Source: Cyanidiococcus yangmingshanensis
Lineage: Eukaryota; Rhodophyta; Bangiophyceae; Cyanidiales; Cyanidiaceae
Direction of reading: 5' to 3'
Assembly: GCA_013995675.1 (NCBI GenBank)
Contig: VWRR01000001.1
Coordinates: 620,001-684,000 of the forward strand
Length of the DNA stretch: 64,000 nucleotides
Every line of letters starts with the position of its first letter. The stretch's first letter is position 1. The notes below the pieces were generated by a model that saw only the letters and a list, made by a program, of their open reading frames with translations, did no database searches and was not told where the DNA came from. Shown here one piece after another: positions 22,244 to 35,716 of the stretch. The position numbers were made by a program, and so were the translations under genes.

Positions 22244-25200
22244 TCAGATCATCGGAGCCCGCCCTGGACAAGACATCAGGCACAGCGGAGCGCTGCCGTC
22301 GTCGCCACCACCACCACCACCACCAGCGCTCGAAGATGACTGCTCGTGAATGTAGCTCGAGACGCGAAGAGAGCGCGCGATACCATTCTGTGCGAAGACG
22401 CTGCGCAATCGCACGCGTTATTAGCGGATTGCCCAGCGGGATTGAAATCATTTGCCATCCTTGGTGAGCAAAGTTCCAGAGCAATGGCGGCGTCATGAAT
22501 GGTCCTGCGTGCGGAGTCAGTACCGAGTGTAGCCGCAATGCTCGCAGGTTCGAAACGGCGCGCGACACCCAGCTGTCTGGAAGCAGCCGCAACGGCGCCG
22601 ACAGACGGAATACATTTGACCATGAGCGCCGCCCGGAGAAACCCCTTTTTTCGGAGTACGAATGCGGCAATATTTTTTCTGGAGCAAAGGCAAGCACCTG
22701 GAGCGTGTTGCATGCTGGCGATGGCGACCAGAGGAGAACGACTGTCGTCCCATTTCATTTGACCTTGCAGGATTCCAAGACCAGATCGCCCGTGACGCCG
22801 TCATAGATCCCTCGACCTGGGCAACGAAGCACCAGAGACGCTTGTTCGTGCAAAGCAGGGCACCGTTCGGCACATACCGACAACAGAAGCGATATGATTC
22901 CATTGCGGGCGCCACTCGCCCGGCTTGGACGAGCATCTGCCAGAGTTGCGCACCAAGCACGGGATCCTCGACGTCGTACGCGGTGATCTGCCCAAATGAC
23001 GGGATACGCGGCGGTCGAAGTGCAGCAACAGCACCGAGATGCTCTCGAACTTGCAGCATTTCTTCCGAAGACGAGAGCCATGGCAGGAGCGCCACTTGGC
23101 CACACATATCGCGAGCAGTCACAGCGCCAATGGCTAGGATCCTGAAGCGGTATCAAGAGCGGCAATGCGAGGAAAAAGTAAGCGCGACGCCAAAGATCCG
23201 TGCCCTGAGGCGTGTTGGGTGCCCAGGCAACAGCACTAGAATGCCCTCTGCCACAAAACGCTTGATCTGGTGCGGCAGCAGCATTGTTCGTGCCAGCTAT
23301 GGCCCTGCGATCCCCAAGGCCGTTTCGTATTCGAATCGTCTCAGCATCTATCGCACCCGCGATACTCTGAATCTCCGCTGCCTCCAGTGCTGCTGAATCA
23401 GTCTCAGCGGCCGAAACCAGGGATCCCAAGATCGTTCGTTGCAGCGAAGAAGAGATTCGATAGAGGATGTCAAAGGAGACAAAACCCAGCTGCGCAAGAT
23501 ATCCGAGCGACATCTCCAGTAGAGTCGCGAGCGCGCTGTGAACCTGGTGTCGACGGAGTCGAGCATGCATCTGTCGCAGGATACGTTTGGAGGTCTGGTA
23601 GAGACTCCGAACGTATCGCGCTGGATTCCCCAGCCACTCGGCTGAGCTTAGCACCTTCCATAACTCTCGGCTAAGCTGCTGCTGATAATGGCGCACGACG
23701 TAGTGCTCCCAGTCGGATGTCGTTTCGAAGACGCCGTCTAGAACGAGCTCACGCAACCAGAGTGACGCGTCTTGGACATTCATCAGGGGCGCAAGCATGA
23801 TGGCCATCAGACGAGGCCAATCACTACCACGATATCGCAGAAGTGTTCCCAGATTGACCGGGTCTGTGCGCACTGACACGGCAAGCGCGAGTGGCCCCCA
23901 CACAAAGTCATGAAAAAGGAGTCGCAGGCTCTGTTCAGAGCGCTGCTGCACTTGTTGAACGGAGGGAAGACCCCGCAGGAGAGCGCTCTCGAGTGCCTGT
24001 TTGAGCGCTCGTGATTACAACGTCTCCGATGCGGACTCGATGAACTGCGACATGTCTCCGACCTAGAGATGCCGCCCTGATGTCGCAAAGTGCCTCTGGT
24101 GACCAATGAGAGCTTTGGCCGAAATCGATCGACTGTCTGCGAACTGACTCGCTGATCCGCAACCGAAGGATTACAGCAAGACGTGGCGAGTGGCAACCGG
24201 TCGGATTCGCCAACACAGCCCCAATCGCCTAGTGAATCTGTTGTGCTAGCGATTCGTGACGAACACCTTGATTTCCGGGCAAGATGGCCGGTGAGCGCGG
24301 TCGGCGATGCGGTATGTCTGCATGCAACTGGTACGCGAAGTACTGCGTTCGAAAGCAACGCTAGGCAGCGAAACTACTGCGGCTCCGGGTGCAGTTCAGG
24401 AATCGCGTCCAGATAAGCGGTAGCGGTTCGTCCCCTGTGTTCAAATCGGTGATGGTTGGAGCACGCGCAGCAGACGAGGTCTCGCCGAACGATTCGGCTA
24501 CCTGGCGCTGAAACGTCATGATCCAGTCCACGATCCTCGACGGCAAGCAACGCATCAGCGTTCACAGTGCATTCGACCGCACTGTAACTGACCCGAATGG
24601 AGGCGAAGAAAGGTATGTGCACCGGCAGCGCTGCTCTCGAATTGCATTCGCAAATCAAATGCAGGTCTCGGATCACACGTCTCGTCCGGGTCATCCGTGG
24701 TCATGAGACCATGACCGTATCTCTGCAGGCCTGGTTGAGAGGCCGAGCAATCCAATGAAACGCGTGAGAGCACATTGGTATCCGACCAAGGCGCTACATA
24801 TCGATGATCGATGCGTATTGGATTACACCAGGACCGAAACAAGAGCTCAGGATCGACGCCAGGACTCCATACCGAACAAGGGACTGTTTTTTGTGCCCCT
24901 CTATTGGATCCTCCCGAAGAGTTTGTTGGCGTATCAAGTAGCGTCATCGAAGGCGTAACATGGTCGGGAGCGTTGCTCGCGCCGAGTGATTCAACCGCGA
25001 GTGCCACCCCGAATCGATTCGGTGGTACTGCCCGTCTTTGTACGGCATTGTGGTCCACTTGGAATCCACCTGCATTGGAGCGATAGGGCACCTCTATGGA
25101 TGTGGTCGACGGCGAGCCGTTGCTGAACGGAACCCATGTAGTCGACGACCTCGGCATACCACCAATCGATACGAAGCTGCTGAACGGCCGCATAGATTAC

Positions 25201-28200
25201 TTCACGGGTTTCGAAAGGTTCCTCTGCAGCTGTTTCGAGAAGCGAAATCCCGATTTGTGGAAGACAGAGCGTGTACTCAAATCCATGACACGAAACCAAA
25301 ACGTTCAACCACAGATGCAGTGTCTGCGATGGACCTTATCGCGGTCGAGCGCTGTCTGAACGTCGACCCCGCATCGCTAGGGGCTGTACGCGACGCACCC
25401 GACAAGGAGGCAGCAGTAACGGGGTCATGAGGCACTGTAATCGGTGCAGCAGCAAGCGTTCTCGCACTCTGCAATCACGAGACAAAGCGTCGCTTGTTGA
25501 CGTTCCATGTAGAGCCGAAATGAACGTGCTCGAATACCTCGAGGGGTCTCGGTAGGGACCGGCACTTGCCAGATCATGCCTTTGGGAGTTAGCGCGGTGG
25601 GCGCATCGTCATCATCATGAAAGATAGCACCAAGCGAGTGTTCGCGGAGCCACCGAGGCACCGCTACCAGTGTCAGCCGGCGCTCCCGTCTGGGATGTCT
25701 TTTCCAAGAGCGCTCAGTCCAATTGCTGTCATCGACGCTGACACCGCCGTTGGATCGCCGCGCTCTCCGTTGCGGACGTGTTCACATGTCGCTCCCGACC
25801 GCTGCGGAGTCGAGTTTGTTTGCCACGATCCGAGTACGCTTCCTGGTCGAGCCGAAATCCGCCCATGTATCCAGTACCCGTCCATCCAGAGGTCTAGAAT
25901 CGGCTCTGCTTGAGGCTCGTCCCATGCATACGGGCAGTCCGAGAGCGGATCCACTTTTTGCACCATGCCGCCCGCAGCATTCGGTTTCTCCGATGGATGC
26001 CTTGACGTTCGGCGTCCTCGAGTACGCTCTAAGCGCTGGGCGAATCGAATACATTCAATGGTCTGATTACAGATCCGATAAGGTATCAGGAAAGGATGTG
26101 GCGGTAGGAATGGTCACCAAATGCACCTGGCTGGCATCACCCGTGCCGGCCGCTGTATGAACTCGGGGGAAGCAGCATTCTCCACTCGAAGCATGCCAGA
26201 TGCGTAGACACTGTGATTTGCCAGCGAGCAGTGGCACGAGACCGCTCCACGACCAACCTGGTGCGGCCACCGATAGTCGAAGACCAGGACGTTGAGTGTC
26301 CGTTGGCCAATGCAAGGTCGCCATGGCGCCCGGCTCTAGTCGGAACACATCACGCAACGTCAATGCGTTCTCGGCAGAGGCGGCTGGCGCTTCCATGGCC
26401 AACACTGAGGCTCTGGAAGCAGTTCATTCCCCGAGTTGGTGGCATCCAGCGTGACCATGACCAGCGATCTGGCATGGACATGCACGTACGCTCATCCATG
26501 GGCCTAACGAGTATGGTGCGTTCAGGCCACAAGTTCACGATGCGGTATCGAGGATAGACAGCCATCAGCTGGGAATGCTCGAGTGGGTATCGCAGCGGCC
26601 GTAGACAAACGACGATATCTGTTCGACGATGGGGCATGTTTCGCCATTTGCTTCCGGTCTGCTCCCTTGTGCTCCGCCTTGTCTCAGCGAGAGCCGTCGC
26701 CCGCTCAAATGTCGATGAGAGAACGTCGAGATTATCGAGTCCAGGGCGCGTCCCTGTTTGGACCTGCGAAGGCCGCAGCCGCACGGTGCGTCTCAACGCT
26801 CGAGAGACAAGTCGAGCAGGATGTCGAGCGTGCGCCCGGTGCGAGGAGATTTGTGTCGGGGCTGTAGAGCCATGGCCAACGGGCATCCGTCAAAAGTGGT
26901 GCAGCTGCAGTTGCGCATCTCGGACGCTTGCGTTGACCTCTCCGACGGCATCGAGACCGCGGACGACTTGTCGCGCAAGGAGCTTGCCTCGTACTCGGTG
27001 CGTGTGATGCTTTTTGAAACGTTACGAACCGATGGCGTTACGTTGCCTTGTTGGCCAGTGCACAGGCGTCTGTCATCGGCGGGCGTCTTGGATTCCGGGA
27101 ATTGCGCAGCGTCTACAGCTGGCCTTTGCTGGATCAAGTCGAGGGAGAGCACCAAGCCATGTTCCTCTAAGCGAGACCAGGCACAGGGACGACTCCAACG
27201 AGAATGTTCAACTCGCCACGCCAGGGATAGCGTTCGCTGTGTCTGCTCCAGCCACGGGCATGACGAGAGGACAAAAGGCGGTGTTTCCAAGCACAAGTGG
27301 TGATTGTACTTGCCACGAGGTTGTTTGGACCACCGTTTCGGTTGCATAGGAAAACTGATGGCACCTGCGCGGAGGGGCGAACGAGTCGGCGACTCGCTGT
27401 ACGACTGAGCGATGCCTCCGCTAGAACGGATGCATCCAAGGTTTGTGCGAGCATCATGTCTGCTGCGGATGACGAATGGGTCGCACTGGTTTCGCGGTCG
27501 GTCGACCACTTTGCCAAGCGATGGCGTATTCGTGTAACCCAGTCGGAAGGCAACGTCTGCAATTGATCGTATTGGATCCAGGTCCGAGGCGAGGCACTCC
27601 AGAGGGAGCACCAGAGCACGGGTACGCAGAGCATAAGTTCTCGAACGCTTCGCGGATGCTCGAGTCGATACTGGACGCCAATGGGTGTCCAGGTCACAGG
27701 ACGAGATGTCGCGAGAATTGGATTGAGATGCTGCTGCTGTTGCTGCTGAGCACTATGATCGTCGTTGTCGTCGTCACGATCCTCCACCATGAGTGCAGTC
27801 CCGTCTGTTTCGAAACTTGCGTTCTGCTTTTTGTATGCGACGCGATCGAGAACGCCACAATCCGATGCGACCACCATCGCTGTCTGGCGACGCACTCGAC
27901 TGCAAAGCACAGCCTGAGCCCGGCTTCGCTCCGGAGAATTCGAAATAGCAGACCCAAAGAGTTGCACCCAAGCGCGAGATGCCACTCCGACAAGGTCAGG
28001 AGACGTCTGTTGTGCGCCTTGACTCCAGCGTCTACCGAAACTTGGCATGCAGCCCAAGAGACGAGCTTGTTGGTTTCGAATGAAAGCCCATTTCGTTGTC
28101 GATTTCGAACGTGCGTCTTGGAAATGATCCGGTGAGTTCGACGACGGAGACTCCGGTCGGAGGAACACCGAGCCTCGTTTGGAGAAACACGCGCGATCTG

Positions 28201-31200
28201 CTTTGCAGCTTCGAGCAGATCATGGACGCTGTTCGTGGCGGTCGCAAGGCGTTCGGCAGCTGCAGCGGCGTCCAAAACCCTGGTCGCCATTCCATCGCCT
28301 CTGAGTTTGTCGATGCACCAGAAGCGCTCGTTCTGATCGATGGATCAACGAGATGACCTGAGGCACTGGCCATTGGATGTGCTGCTTTCGGCAACGATTC
28401 GTTGGTGCTCGTCTCGACGAACGGATGCCGCGAACGTTGTGAAACAAGCTCTGCTGCAGCGACGGCACACGACTGCCTGATTAGGTGATCTATGCGACAG
28501 CAGCGATAGACCCATCCAGGTAGGACGAACGTGGTCTTGTCTAGAAAGATGGGCTCGGGGAGGGCATTGCGCACCTGCAACGGCGCTTGAAGCGTCACAA
28601 GGATGATCGGTAGTGGTGGACCAGCCATACTCGGTACCGTGCGGAGGATACGGACGCTGATGAGGACTCCCCAATGCGCCTCTTGCGGATCCTCTGGAAT
28701 CGATTCCATTTTGGTTGGATGGACGCGCACCCATAGCGTCTCGGTAGTGGCGCTTTCCGCGAGTGCCAGTGCCCAATGCCACAAACTCGAGTGCCTTGCG
28801 TCCTCCATGGTATCTGCGACAGCGGGTGATGCGTCGACACCTGCCTTGTGCAGTGCGGTAGCGACTGTGTCCGAGGCGCTCTGGCCCGTGATGACATTCG
28901 TCTCCGTGGCACCTGCGTTGATGCTGCCAGCGCTCCCTGCGTTTCTTGTTGGGATCGGTCTCGATAACCTCGTGCGCATGTCTAGACGCGGGTCCCTGTT
29001 CCGATTTGCTGCGGAGCGAGACCCCGACTCGACCGGATCTGCAACAGCTTCGAGCGATGACGAGTCTCGATTCGTTCTGATATTCGACAAGGAGCTCGCC
29101 TGAGGCTACCTGCGGCTCGCAGGTCATGTCGTCGTCGTCGTCGTCCTCGTCGTCACGAGTATCGACTTGATCGATGAATAATTCGCAGTGACACCAGTGT
29201 TGCGCGTAGACCTGTTCAATACCGATGCTTGTTCGTGGAAAACAGGCTTCGCATCCATCTGGCGACGGATTCGCTGCAGCTCGAATGCGTGCTAGACAAG
29301 TGGAAGGGTGCGATTCTGCCTCCCAGTCCCAGTGCGCCCATAGAGACAATGATAGTGGCGTCTGGTTCTCCCAATAGAAAGGCGACTCGAAGCTGCAAGA
29401 CCACTCGTAACGAACTCGACGTCTCGGTTCGAAAGACCACGAGTACGCTCGCCGACAGAGCACACAAAGCAAGGCTAGGTCTGGCCATCGCAGCGCCTGT
29501 ATGGTCACTGTTTCGCGTTGTGAATCGTCTCCAGGTAGGATGCTTGTCGCAATTGGGTCGCGTTGGGCACCTTGGGTTGCGGTTGGCGTCTTGCCAAGGG
29601 CCGATCTGACGTCCTGCATGGATTCCATGAGGCGCTGCCAACGTGACCACGGTAGAGGCTGCGGCTCGTGGCCCGCCACGCTCACCGAGACCATTTGATG
29701 TGCAGCCCAGTTGTCAAGCATTCGTGCCTGTCCCGAGGAGAGTGTTCCCAGTTGGCCCAGATCCAACGTAACGCCAGGAACAATTCACGAATCTGAATGA
29801 CTGGGGTTGTTTGTCGAGATCATGGGGCGCATACTTGACCGCAGCCTGATCGCTCGTCTTGGTTGTAGCGTCTCTCGTCAGAACGTGAATCGTTTCGGCG
29901 ATTGTAGCGACGAGTTGCGGAGTCAGATTGAAGCGAACGGCATCCAGACTGGACAGCCGAACCTGAGAACGCTGTTCTGGTGATTGCCGCTGCGCCGAGT
30001 AGGTCGCAAACGATACCTCGGCGTACGAAGCATCTGCTGTGCTGTTTGTTTGAAAGATCGAATCCGCACTGCTTGGTATGTGCAAGCGGATGTGATCCGA
30101 TACATTCTGCAACTTGCGGTACTCGAACTGAATACGGGCTGGCTCGAGAACCAAATCCGAGGCCAGGTAGGCTCGGCAACGAGTTTGAAGGCGCAACAGC
30201 GTCGTGACTGATGGGACGACATGGTTGAGAAGCCGCCCATTCAAATCGTCACAACGTAGAGACCATTTGCGTTGTCTCGCGAGCGGCGGCAGCGACGGCG
30301 ATTCCGGACCAGTCCACGGCGCGATGCACCAGGTCACAGAGAGCATTCGGCCCTGAATTTGATACCACCTGGGGTCTGTTTCTGTTTTGGGATACGTTTC
30401 AGGCAGCGGACTCTATTGGCGACGAGTGATGTGCAGCTTCGTGCACGTTGTCTACAGATGATGACTTGGCAGCGTTCGATGCGTTCTCGAATGGGAAACG
30501 AGTCCAGAACTCACCATCGATATGCAGATGCAACGCATCCCAACGCAGTTGCTTTTCGACATGAAGCCGTAGACTGTTTCGCACCAGGCATTGGTACAGA
30601 CGCACCTTGCCACTGCGTAGGAACAGGACTGCTCGTTCAGGAGGCGTTCTCGTGCTGAACGATCCCTGCTGGTCTGGTGCTGGACTAGGCGCTAGATTCC
30701 CAACCGAGCGATCAAGACGCGGGTGTTGATGCATCGCATCATGCCCATGCTGCGTGCGCTGTGGCACATTTTGCAACGTGCGGCTCGGGGCACGCTCGAA
30801 CAAAGTCATGTCGTCCTTGTGGATGTCTTGGACGGGACTTGGTCCAGCGTACCAGCGCCCTTGCTCGTCAACATAGTCGGCAAGCTCCGATACCGCTGCT
30901 GATAGTGACGACAAGGCAAGCCAGCGTGGATAGGCTTGTTCATAGCCCGCTACTTTGAACCAACTGGGTCGGTCCCAGAACACAGCCTGACCGCTGAAAC
31001 GGAGTCCGATGGCTGGGCACATTTGCGGATTGTGTCGATGCTTCGACGGCTCGATCGCCGACTTGATTCGAAGAGGCCGATTGCTCGTTGTCTCCAAAAG
31101 GCACGACCAACAGGCAAGGCGCTGGTCCTGCCTCGATATGAAGCTGCCATCCAATCCGGTTGGAGTCACTGACTGGCTCCTCCGGTGCGGACGCGTTCCT

Positions 31201-34200
31201 CACGAGCCATCGTCGATTCGGATGGGGAGACTCGTTCCAAAGGTTTCTCTGCCGCTTGCGCATCACTGAATTCGCTCCATATTCGTTGCACGATTGTCCA
31301 GTCGAGCAAGACACGGGCTGCATCGAGTTGGATTCGCACCTCCGGTTGGGGCGTCGACGCCATGGGTAGCTTTTGTGATACCTGGTAACGAACGTGCAAC
31401 AAGGGCACGACCACTAATTCCCCCTGTGGTCCCAGATAGCGACTCAACTCGGTGCGTAGACGTACCATCTCGGCCCGAAAATGAAGCGATTCATCCAGTC
31501 CTTGATAGTTATAGTCGATGGCGAGTGTTGTGGCCGCGAGATCCGCCAGCGCGCTTTGTGGCAAGTTCTTGCTACCGAGTGCACGTGACCGGGACTCGCC
31601 TTCTGCGCTGGGCAAGGGATCATTCGATGAGGTCGTCAACGCAGCATGCTGTTGGTCGAGCCCGGTACCATCATCCGTACGAGGCCACAAGGTGAAGAAG
31701 AGGCGTTCGCAGCGCACGCGTGTACAACCACGAGGCAGCGATGGATTCGCCGAGTCGCCCATATCCACCACGTCCGCCGATGCACCCGTCTCTGTTGTTG
31801 GTGACGCGTAGACTGCAGGACGATTCGGAGATGCCGAATTTGATGGTAGCAGATCCTGATAGATTTCGTCTTGTAGTCCTGTGGATCCAATCTAGGACCT
31901 CTAGGATCAAGGAGAGATCTTTCACGGTACCGAGTGCATGGATGGTCGGCACATCAAGTTGTATTTCGGGAGGATTCGCTTGCCAGACGAGTATCCAATC
32001 GACTTGATTGGTCAATGCTTGGGCATTCAAACCGTGTTCCCATAGATGCCAGGCCTGGGTTTGGTTCATATGGAACCTTAACGACATCTGCAGCAGGTTT
32101 TCTGTTTCGATTTCATCCAGATGGATCACCAATTGCTCGTTGCTCCGCTGGGCACTGAACTCGAGTTGCGCACAGACGATTCGCACCTTCACCTGGATGG
32201 TCTCTGGGTTCGCCACATTTTCCTGCCTTGATTGCACTCGAGTGGTTGCGTCAATCATGGACGGTTGTTGTGAACAAGCGTCCATATCGTGCATGCGTTT
32301 CGAGTGCTCCAATCCATCGCTTTCTCGCTGGGGTATCGCCTCCGTCGACGCCATCGACCGAGAAGACGCGCTTTGCGGGCTGGAGGACTTGGTCTGCACC
32401 CGTGGGAACGTACAGCGGTGTCGTATGCGTTGCCATGCGGACCAGAGGTGTCGAGTTTTTTCTTCATCGATCGACAAGCGGATATTCTCCAGTTGTAGGG
32501 AGATGTACCAAACCTTCCGTCGGGGATTTCTTTTCTCGCTGCCAACGACAGTTCACTGCGGTGGTGATTGCCTCTGTGGGGTGGCCAAAACGACAGAGTG
32601 TCGACGAAAGATCCTGTTCGGCGTTGTGTCTCGCGCCGAGATGCAATAGCGGTCCCAGGGTCAAGTCCGCAACTTGGACGGATTCGATGTAGAGGGCGCT
32701 TTGCTGTTCCGCGCTCAAGTCATGAACAAAGTCGATCGCGTCTAGCGATATGCGCCAAGCGATGTCGGAGCTCGCTGGACCTCCTTTCAGCAACGACGAT
32801 CCAAAGGCAGTCTTCTCTGTATCCCTCAAGCCTGCAGCAGCGTTCGCTTCCACCAACGACGGATACAAACTGATCCATAGCTGGTGTACTCGTTGGAGTT
32901 GGTTGGTTATCGCAATCGTCGCTTAGGACGCTTTCGAGGCGCACCAGTTGCACGCGAATAGGTTCTGTGACCCGAATTTCATTCATTGGAGCACTTGGAG
33001 TTCGTGTCCATGTCTCTATAGAGGACGGAAGCTGAGCAGCTAGGCCCAAGCACTGTAGCAGCGGACGTGCTTGTCCCGCAATCGATACAACGAGGGCGTC
33101 TGCCTCCAGCTGCATCATAGACGGAATCGTTTCTGTTATCGATGCAGGTAGTGGTCGCAGCTGAATCCTCCTCCCATGAAAAACCAATCCACTAGTCGTA
33201 TCTGTTCCGAGTCCATCCCAGTCGAGCACAATTTGAAACCAGGTGCATTTCATGTGTCTCAGAGGCCAGTCCAGTGCGGTTTCGTTTCTCTGCTCGACAG
33301 TGCCATCATCCTTGCCGGGAGATACCTGCACACGGCTGTCTCTCTGATATGAACTGAATCTCCCTGTCCAGAACGCAGCAAATGCAGGTACGGAGACACG
33401 AAGAGAAACGGAGGACGCTACGATCACCGGTCGGTCTGTGGTTTGTACGACGTTCCACAACGCACTCCATGACTCTTTGGCGGGCACTTGCCTCCATATT
33501 GTTAGGACCAGCGGATCGTTGAGCTGAATCAGTTGTTCCGTCCGATAATCTCTGATTGCATCCAGCGTTTCCGATACCGTTGATGGCACCCATGCACAAT
33601 GAGCTTGTTGGATGTGGAGACCCGACAGCCACACTGCTTGCTCGATGGAGCGATCAGACGTGCTGTGCTCGGCTTCTTGTTCCTCCGCGGTATGCACTCG
33701 GTAAACTTGCCATGATCTGGTCATGATTGGATGTCGCTCAAGATCAGCATCGTAGCAAGACGAGTCTGATGCAAAGGCCAGCGGTCGGTGGTCTACGTGG
33801 ACGCAAAGGTTGCCGAGCACAGCGACCAGTATTTTGGGTGTTGTATCCTCCAGTGCCAGTTGAAACCGCTCAACATGTAGGAGAAAGGAATCCGATATGG
33901 AGGGAGCCGTTCCCGTTCGTGCTGTTCGCAAGTCAGTGTTCGTCGCAGACTGTACAGTAGAGCGTTCTGGTGGCATCTCTGCTGCGAGCCTGGAGACCGA
34001 ACAAGGAACGCTCTCTGAAGCCGAATCCGATTCTTGACGAATATTCAGGGATGATATTAGGCAGTCCTTCAAGCCAATGTTCAGCATGCCTATAGAACAG
34101 TAAAGTGTGCGACCAATCTGTGGATCGGTTGTATACCTTTTCGAACCCGAAGAACGAGTATTCCTGGCCTTTGTGCGAGACCAAGGCCACCACGAATGAG

Positions 34201-35716
34201 ACACAGGGGTGTGCTCGGGGGCGTCCCGCTCTGCCATCGACTCTATGAGTGTCCAGCGCACATCCAGCGCAGAGGACTGCTTTTCTGTACGGTCCATGGC
34301 CAGTCGAACAAGTGCTACCTGTTCTGATGACGCGGATGCATGCCCATTCACCGATAATGAGCCCTCGTTCGTTTCTTTGACAGCGCTCAGGGTCAGTTCC
34401 AGGGCCAAACACTGCATTTGAGCAAGCAGAGGTATGTCCCAACCGTACTGGATACTGAGATGCAACGGACGCAGCTGCAAAACACTCTGAAGCGGCACAT
34501 CCAGGTTCGCGGCACTTGGTAGGTTTCTGAGGCATCCGACACTGATTTGAAGCTGTTCCAACACGCCGTAACAGGCGATTCGGACTCTGCCTCGAACAAG
34601 TGCCTTCCAGAAAGGTACCAAGATGTCGCTGTCAGTATCCACAGGATCATCCGCGACGTGTTCACGTTCGTTTTCATCTGTGGGCTGCTCTGGAGCGCCA
34701 TGCCCGACCAAAGGTAACCACAGTGATGCAAGTTCAGTGAGCGATGGGACAATGTCGATACGTAAAGGCGTCATCTGAAACCACACCCAAATAGGATTCG
34801 TTGTGTAAATATTGAAAACGAGTATGAGTTTCAGTTGAACTGGACTGATCAAAGACACGTCGTTGCAGGTGAGCTCAAAGACCTCCCAGCTGAGACATTT
34901 GCACACTGTTCCGTCTGTGCCAAACCATTCGGTGAGCTGTTCACGGGATGGAATACGCTCATCATATGGTATGGATTGCAGAAAAGTGAGCACTTCGGCT
35001 TCATCCGTTGGACTGGAGAGCGTCAGGTTCTCCCACTGGACTCTGAACGTGTTCCAGCGCGATGCTGATGCACTCAGTTCCGAGGTGGTATCTGCATCAG
35101 TTCGGGGAACGCTGATGCTCGCTGACAGTCGCGACACTTGGATCCGGAAACTGCAGGCAAAGAGACCCAGTTTCTCCAATAAATAAAACGATATCGATGC
35201 AGCTGCATGGCTCGACGATGAGCGACTGCGTCCGCCTTCTCTTCGAGGTCGCCTCTGAGGGGAGCGAGCGCCGCCCGTCCGACGGCGCTGAAACGCGTGC
35301 TCTTCTCGTTGTCGCTCCTGCTCAATTGATCTGTTTGGTTCTGCCGATGAAAGAAGACCTGAGGCGGCTGAATCGCCCGCACCCATTGGCGACTCGGAAG
35401 CTGTTTCGGGACAGGCAGTAGCAAGGCCGTAACGCAAGTCCAGCGCCACGTCGGCAAGTAGCAACTCAAAGCTCGTTCGCCAACGATGAAACCACGGTAG
35501 CGTGAGCGAAACCTGACCAATCCGGCCTTGGGTTAAGAAAAGACGAGTAGCCAAGCCGTCCGACTCCGAAGAGCGCAGCGTTCGCGGCCGCAACCGGGCG
35601 TGATGAAGCTGCAGCGAGCCTTTCCACAAACTCCATTCCACTTGCTCTGAAGAGACTTGCTCCAGGTAGGTGTTCAACCATCCCTGAAGAAGACGTACCA
35701 CGAACTCGCTTCGCAT
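22244..35716 (-). CDS. VPS13: VPS13-family bridge-like lipid transfer protein (many frame shifts)
   Basis: About 13.5 kb, roughly 4,400 codons. The N-terminus MRSEFVVRLLQGWLNTYLEQ and VEWSLWKGSLQLHHARLRP is a chorein domain. The first 998 codons are intact. Extended beta-rich repeats follow, for example IHALGTVKDLSLILEVLDWI. VAB-type repeats come next (VTLQAPLQVRNALPEPIFLD, AVYPRYRIVNLWPERTILVR, PGAMATLHWP, GWSWSG, CPYAWDEP). Then come ISLLETAAEEPFETREVIYA, SSAEWLGNPARYVRSLYQ and a PH-like end (RPPRIPSFGQITAYDV, CTNKRLWCFV). VPS13 proteins form long hydrophobic grooves moving phospholipids between organelles. After about 32.8 kb the coding frame changes roughly every 0.2-1.2 kb. Right-end phases cycle 1,0,2,1,0,2 and so on, as one surplus base each time would give. 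The final frame gives a Gly6 linker and a stop at 22244; the alternative frame would give an implausible Trp7. Confidence 0.85.
22304..22325. repeat. CCA/TGG trinucleotide repeat in VPS13 3' end
   Basis: Seven CCA units. On the minus strand it reads as Gly, Val or Trp repeats depending on frame; the Gly reading continues into GDDGSAPLC and a nearby stop. Confidence 0.75.
27725..27748. repeat. Short TGC/TTG repeat in VPS13 (polyGln on minus strand)
   Basis: Encodes Gln6 in the VPS13 reading frame, after an Asp/Asn-rich stretch, in what is probably an exposed loop between beta repeats. Confidence 0.6.
29126..29154. repeat. GTC/GTCCTC repeat in VPS13 (acidic run on minus strand)
   Basis: Encodes an Asp/Glu run (RDDEDDDDDD) in the VPS13 frame, probably a disordered acidic insert in the VAB region. 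Confidence 0.7.
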
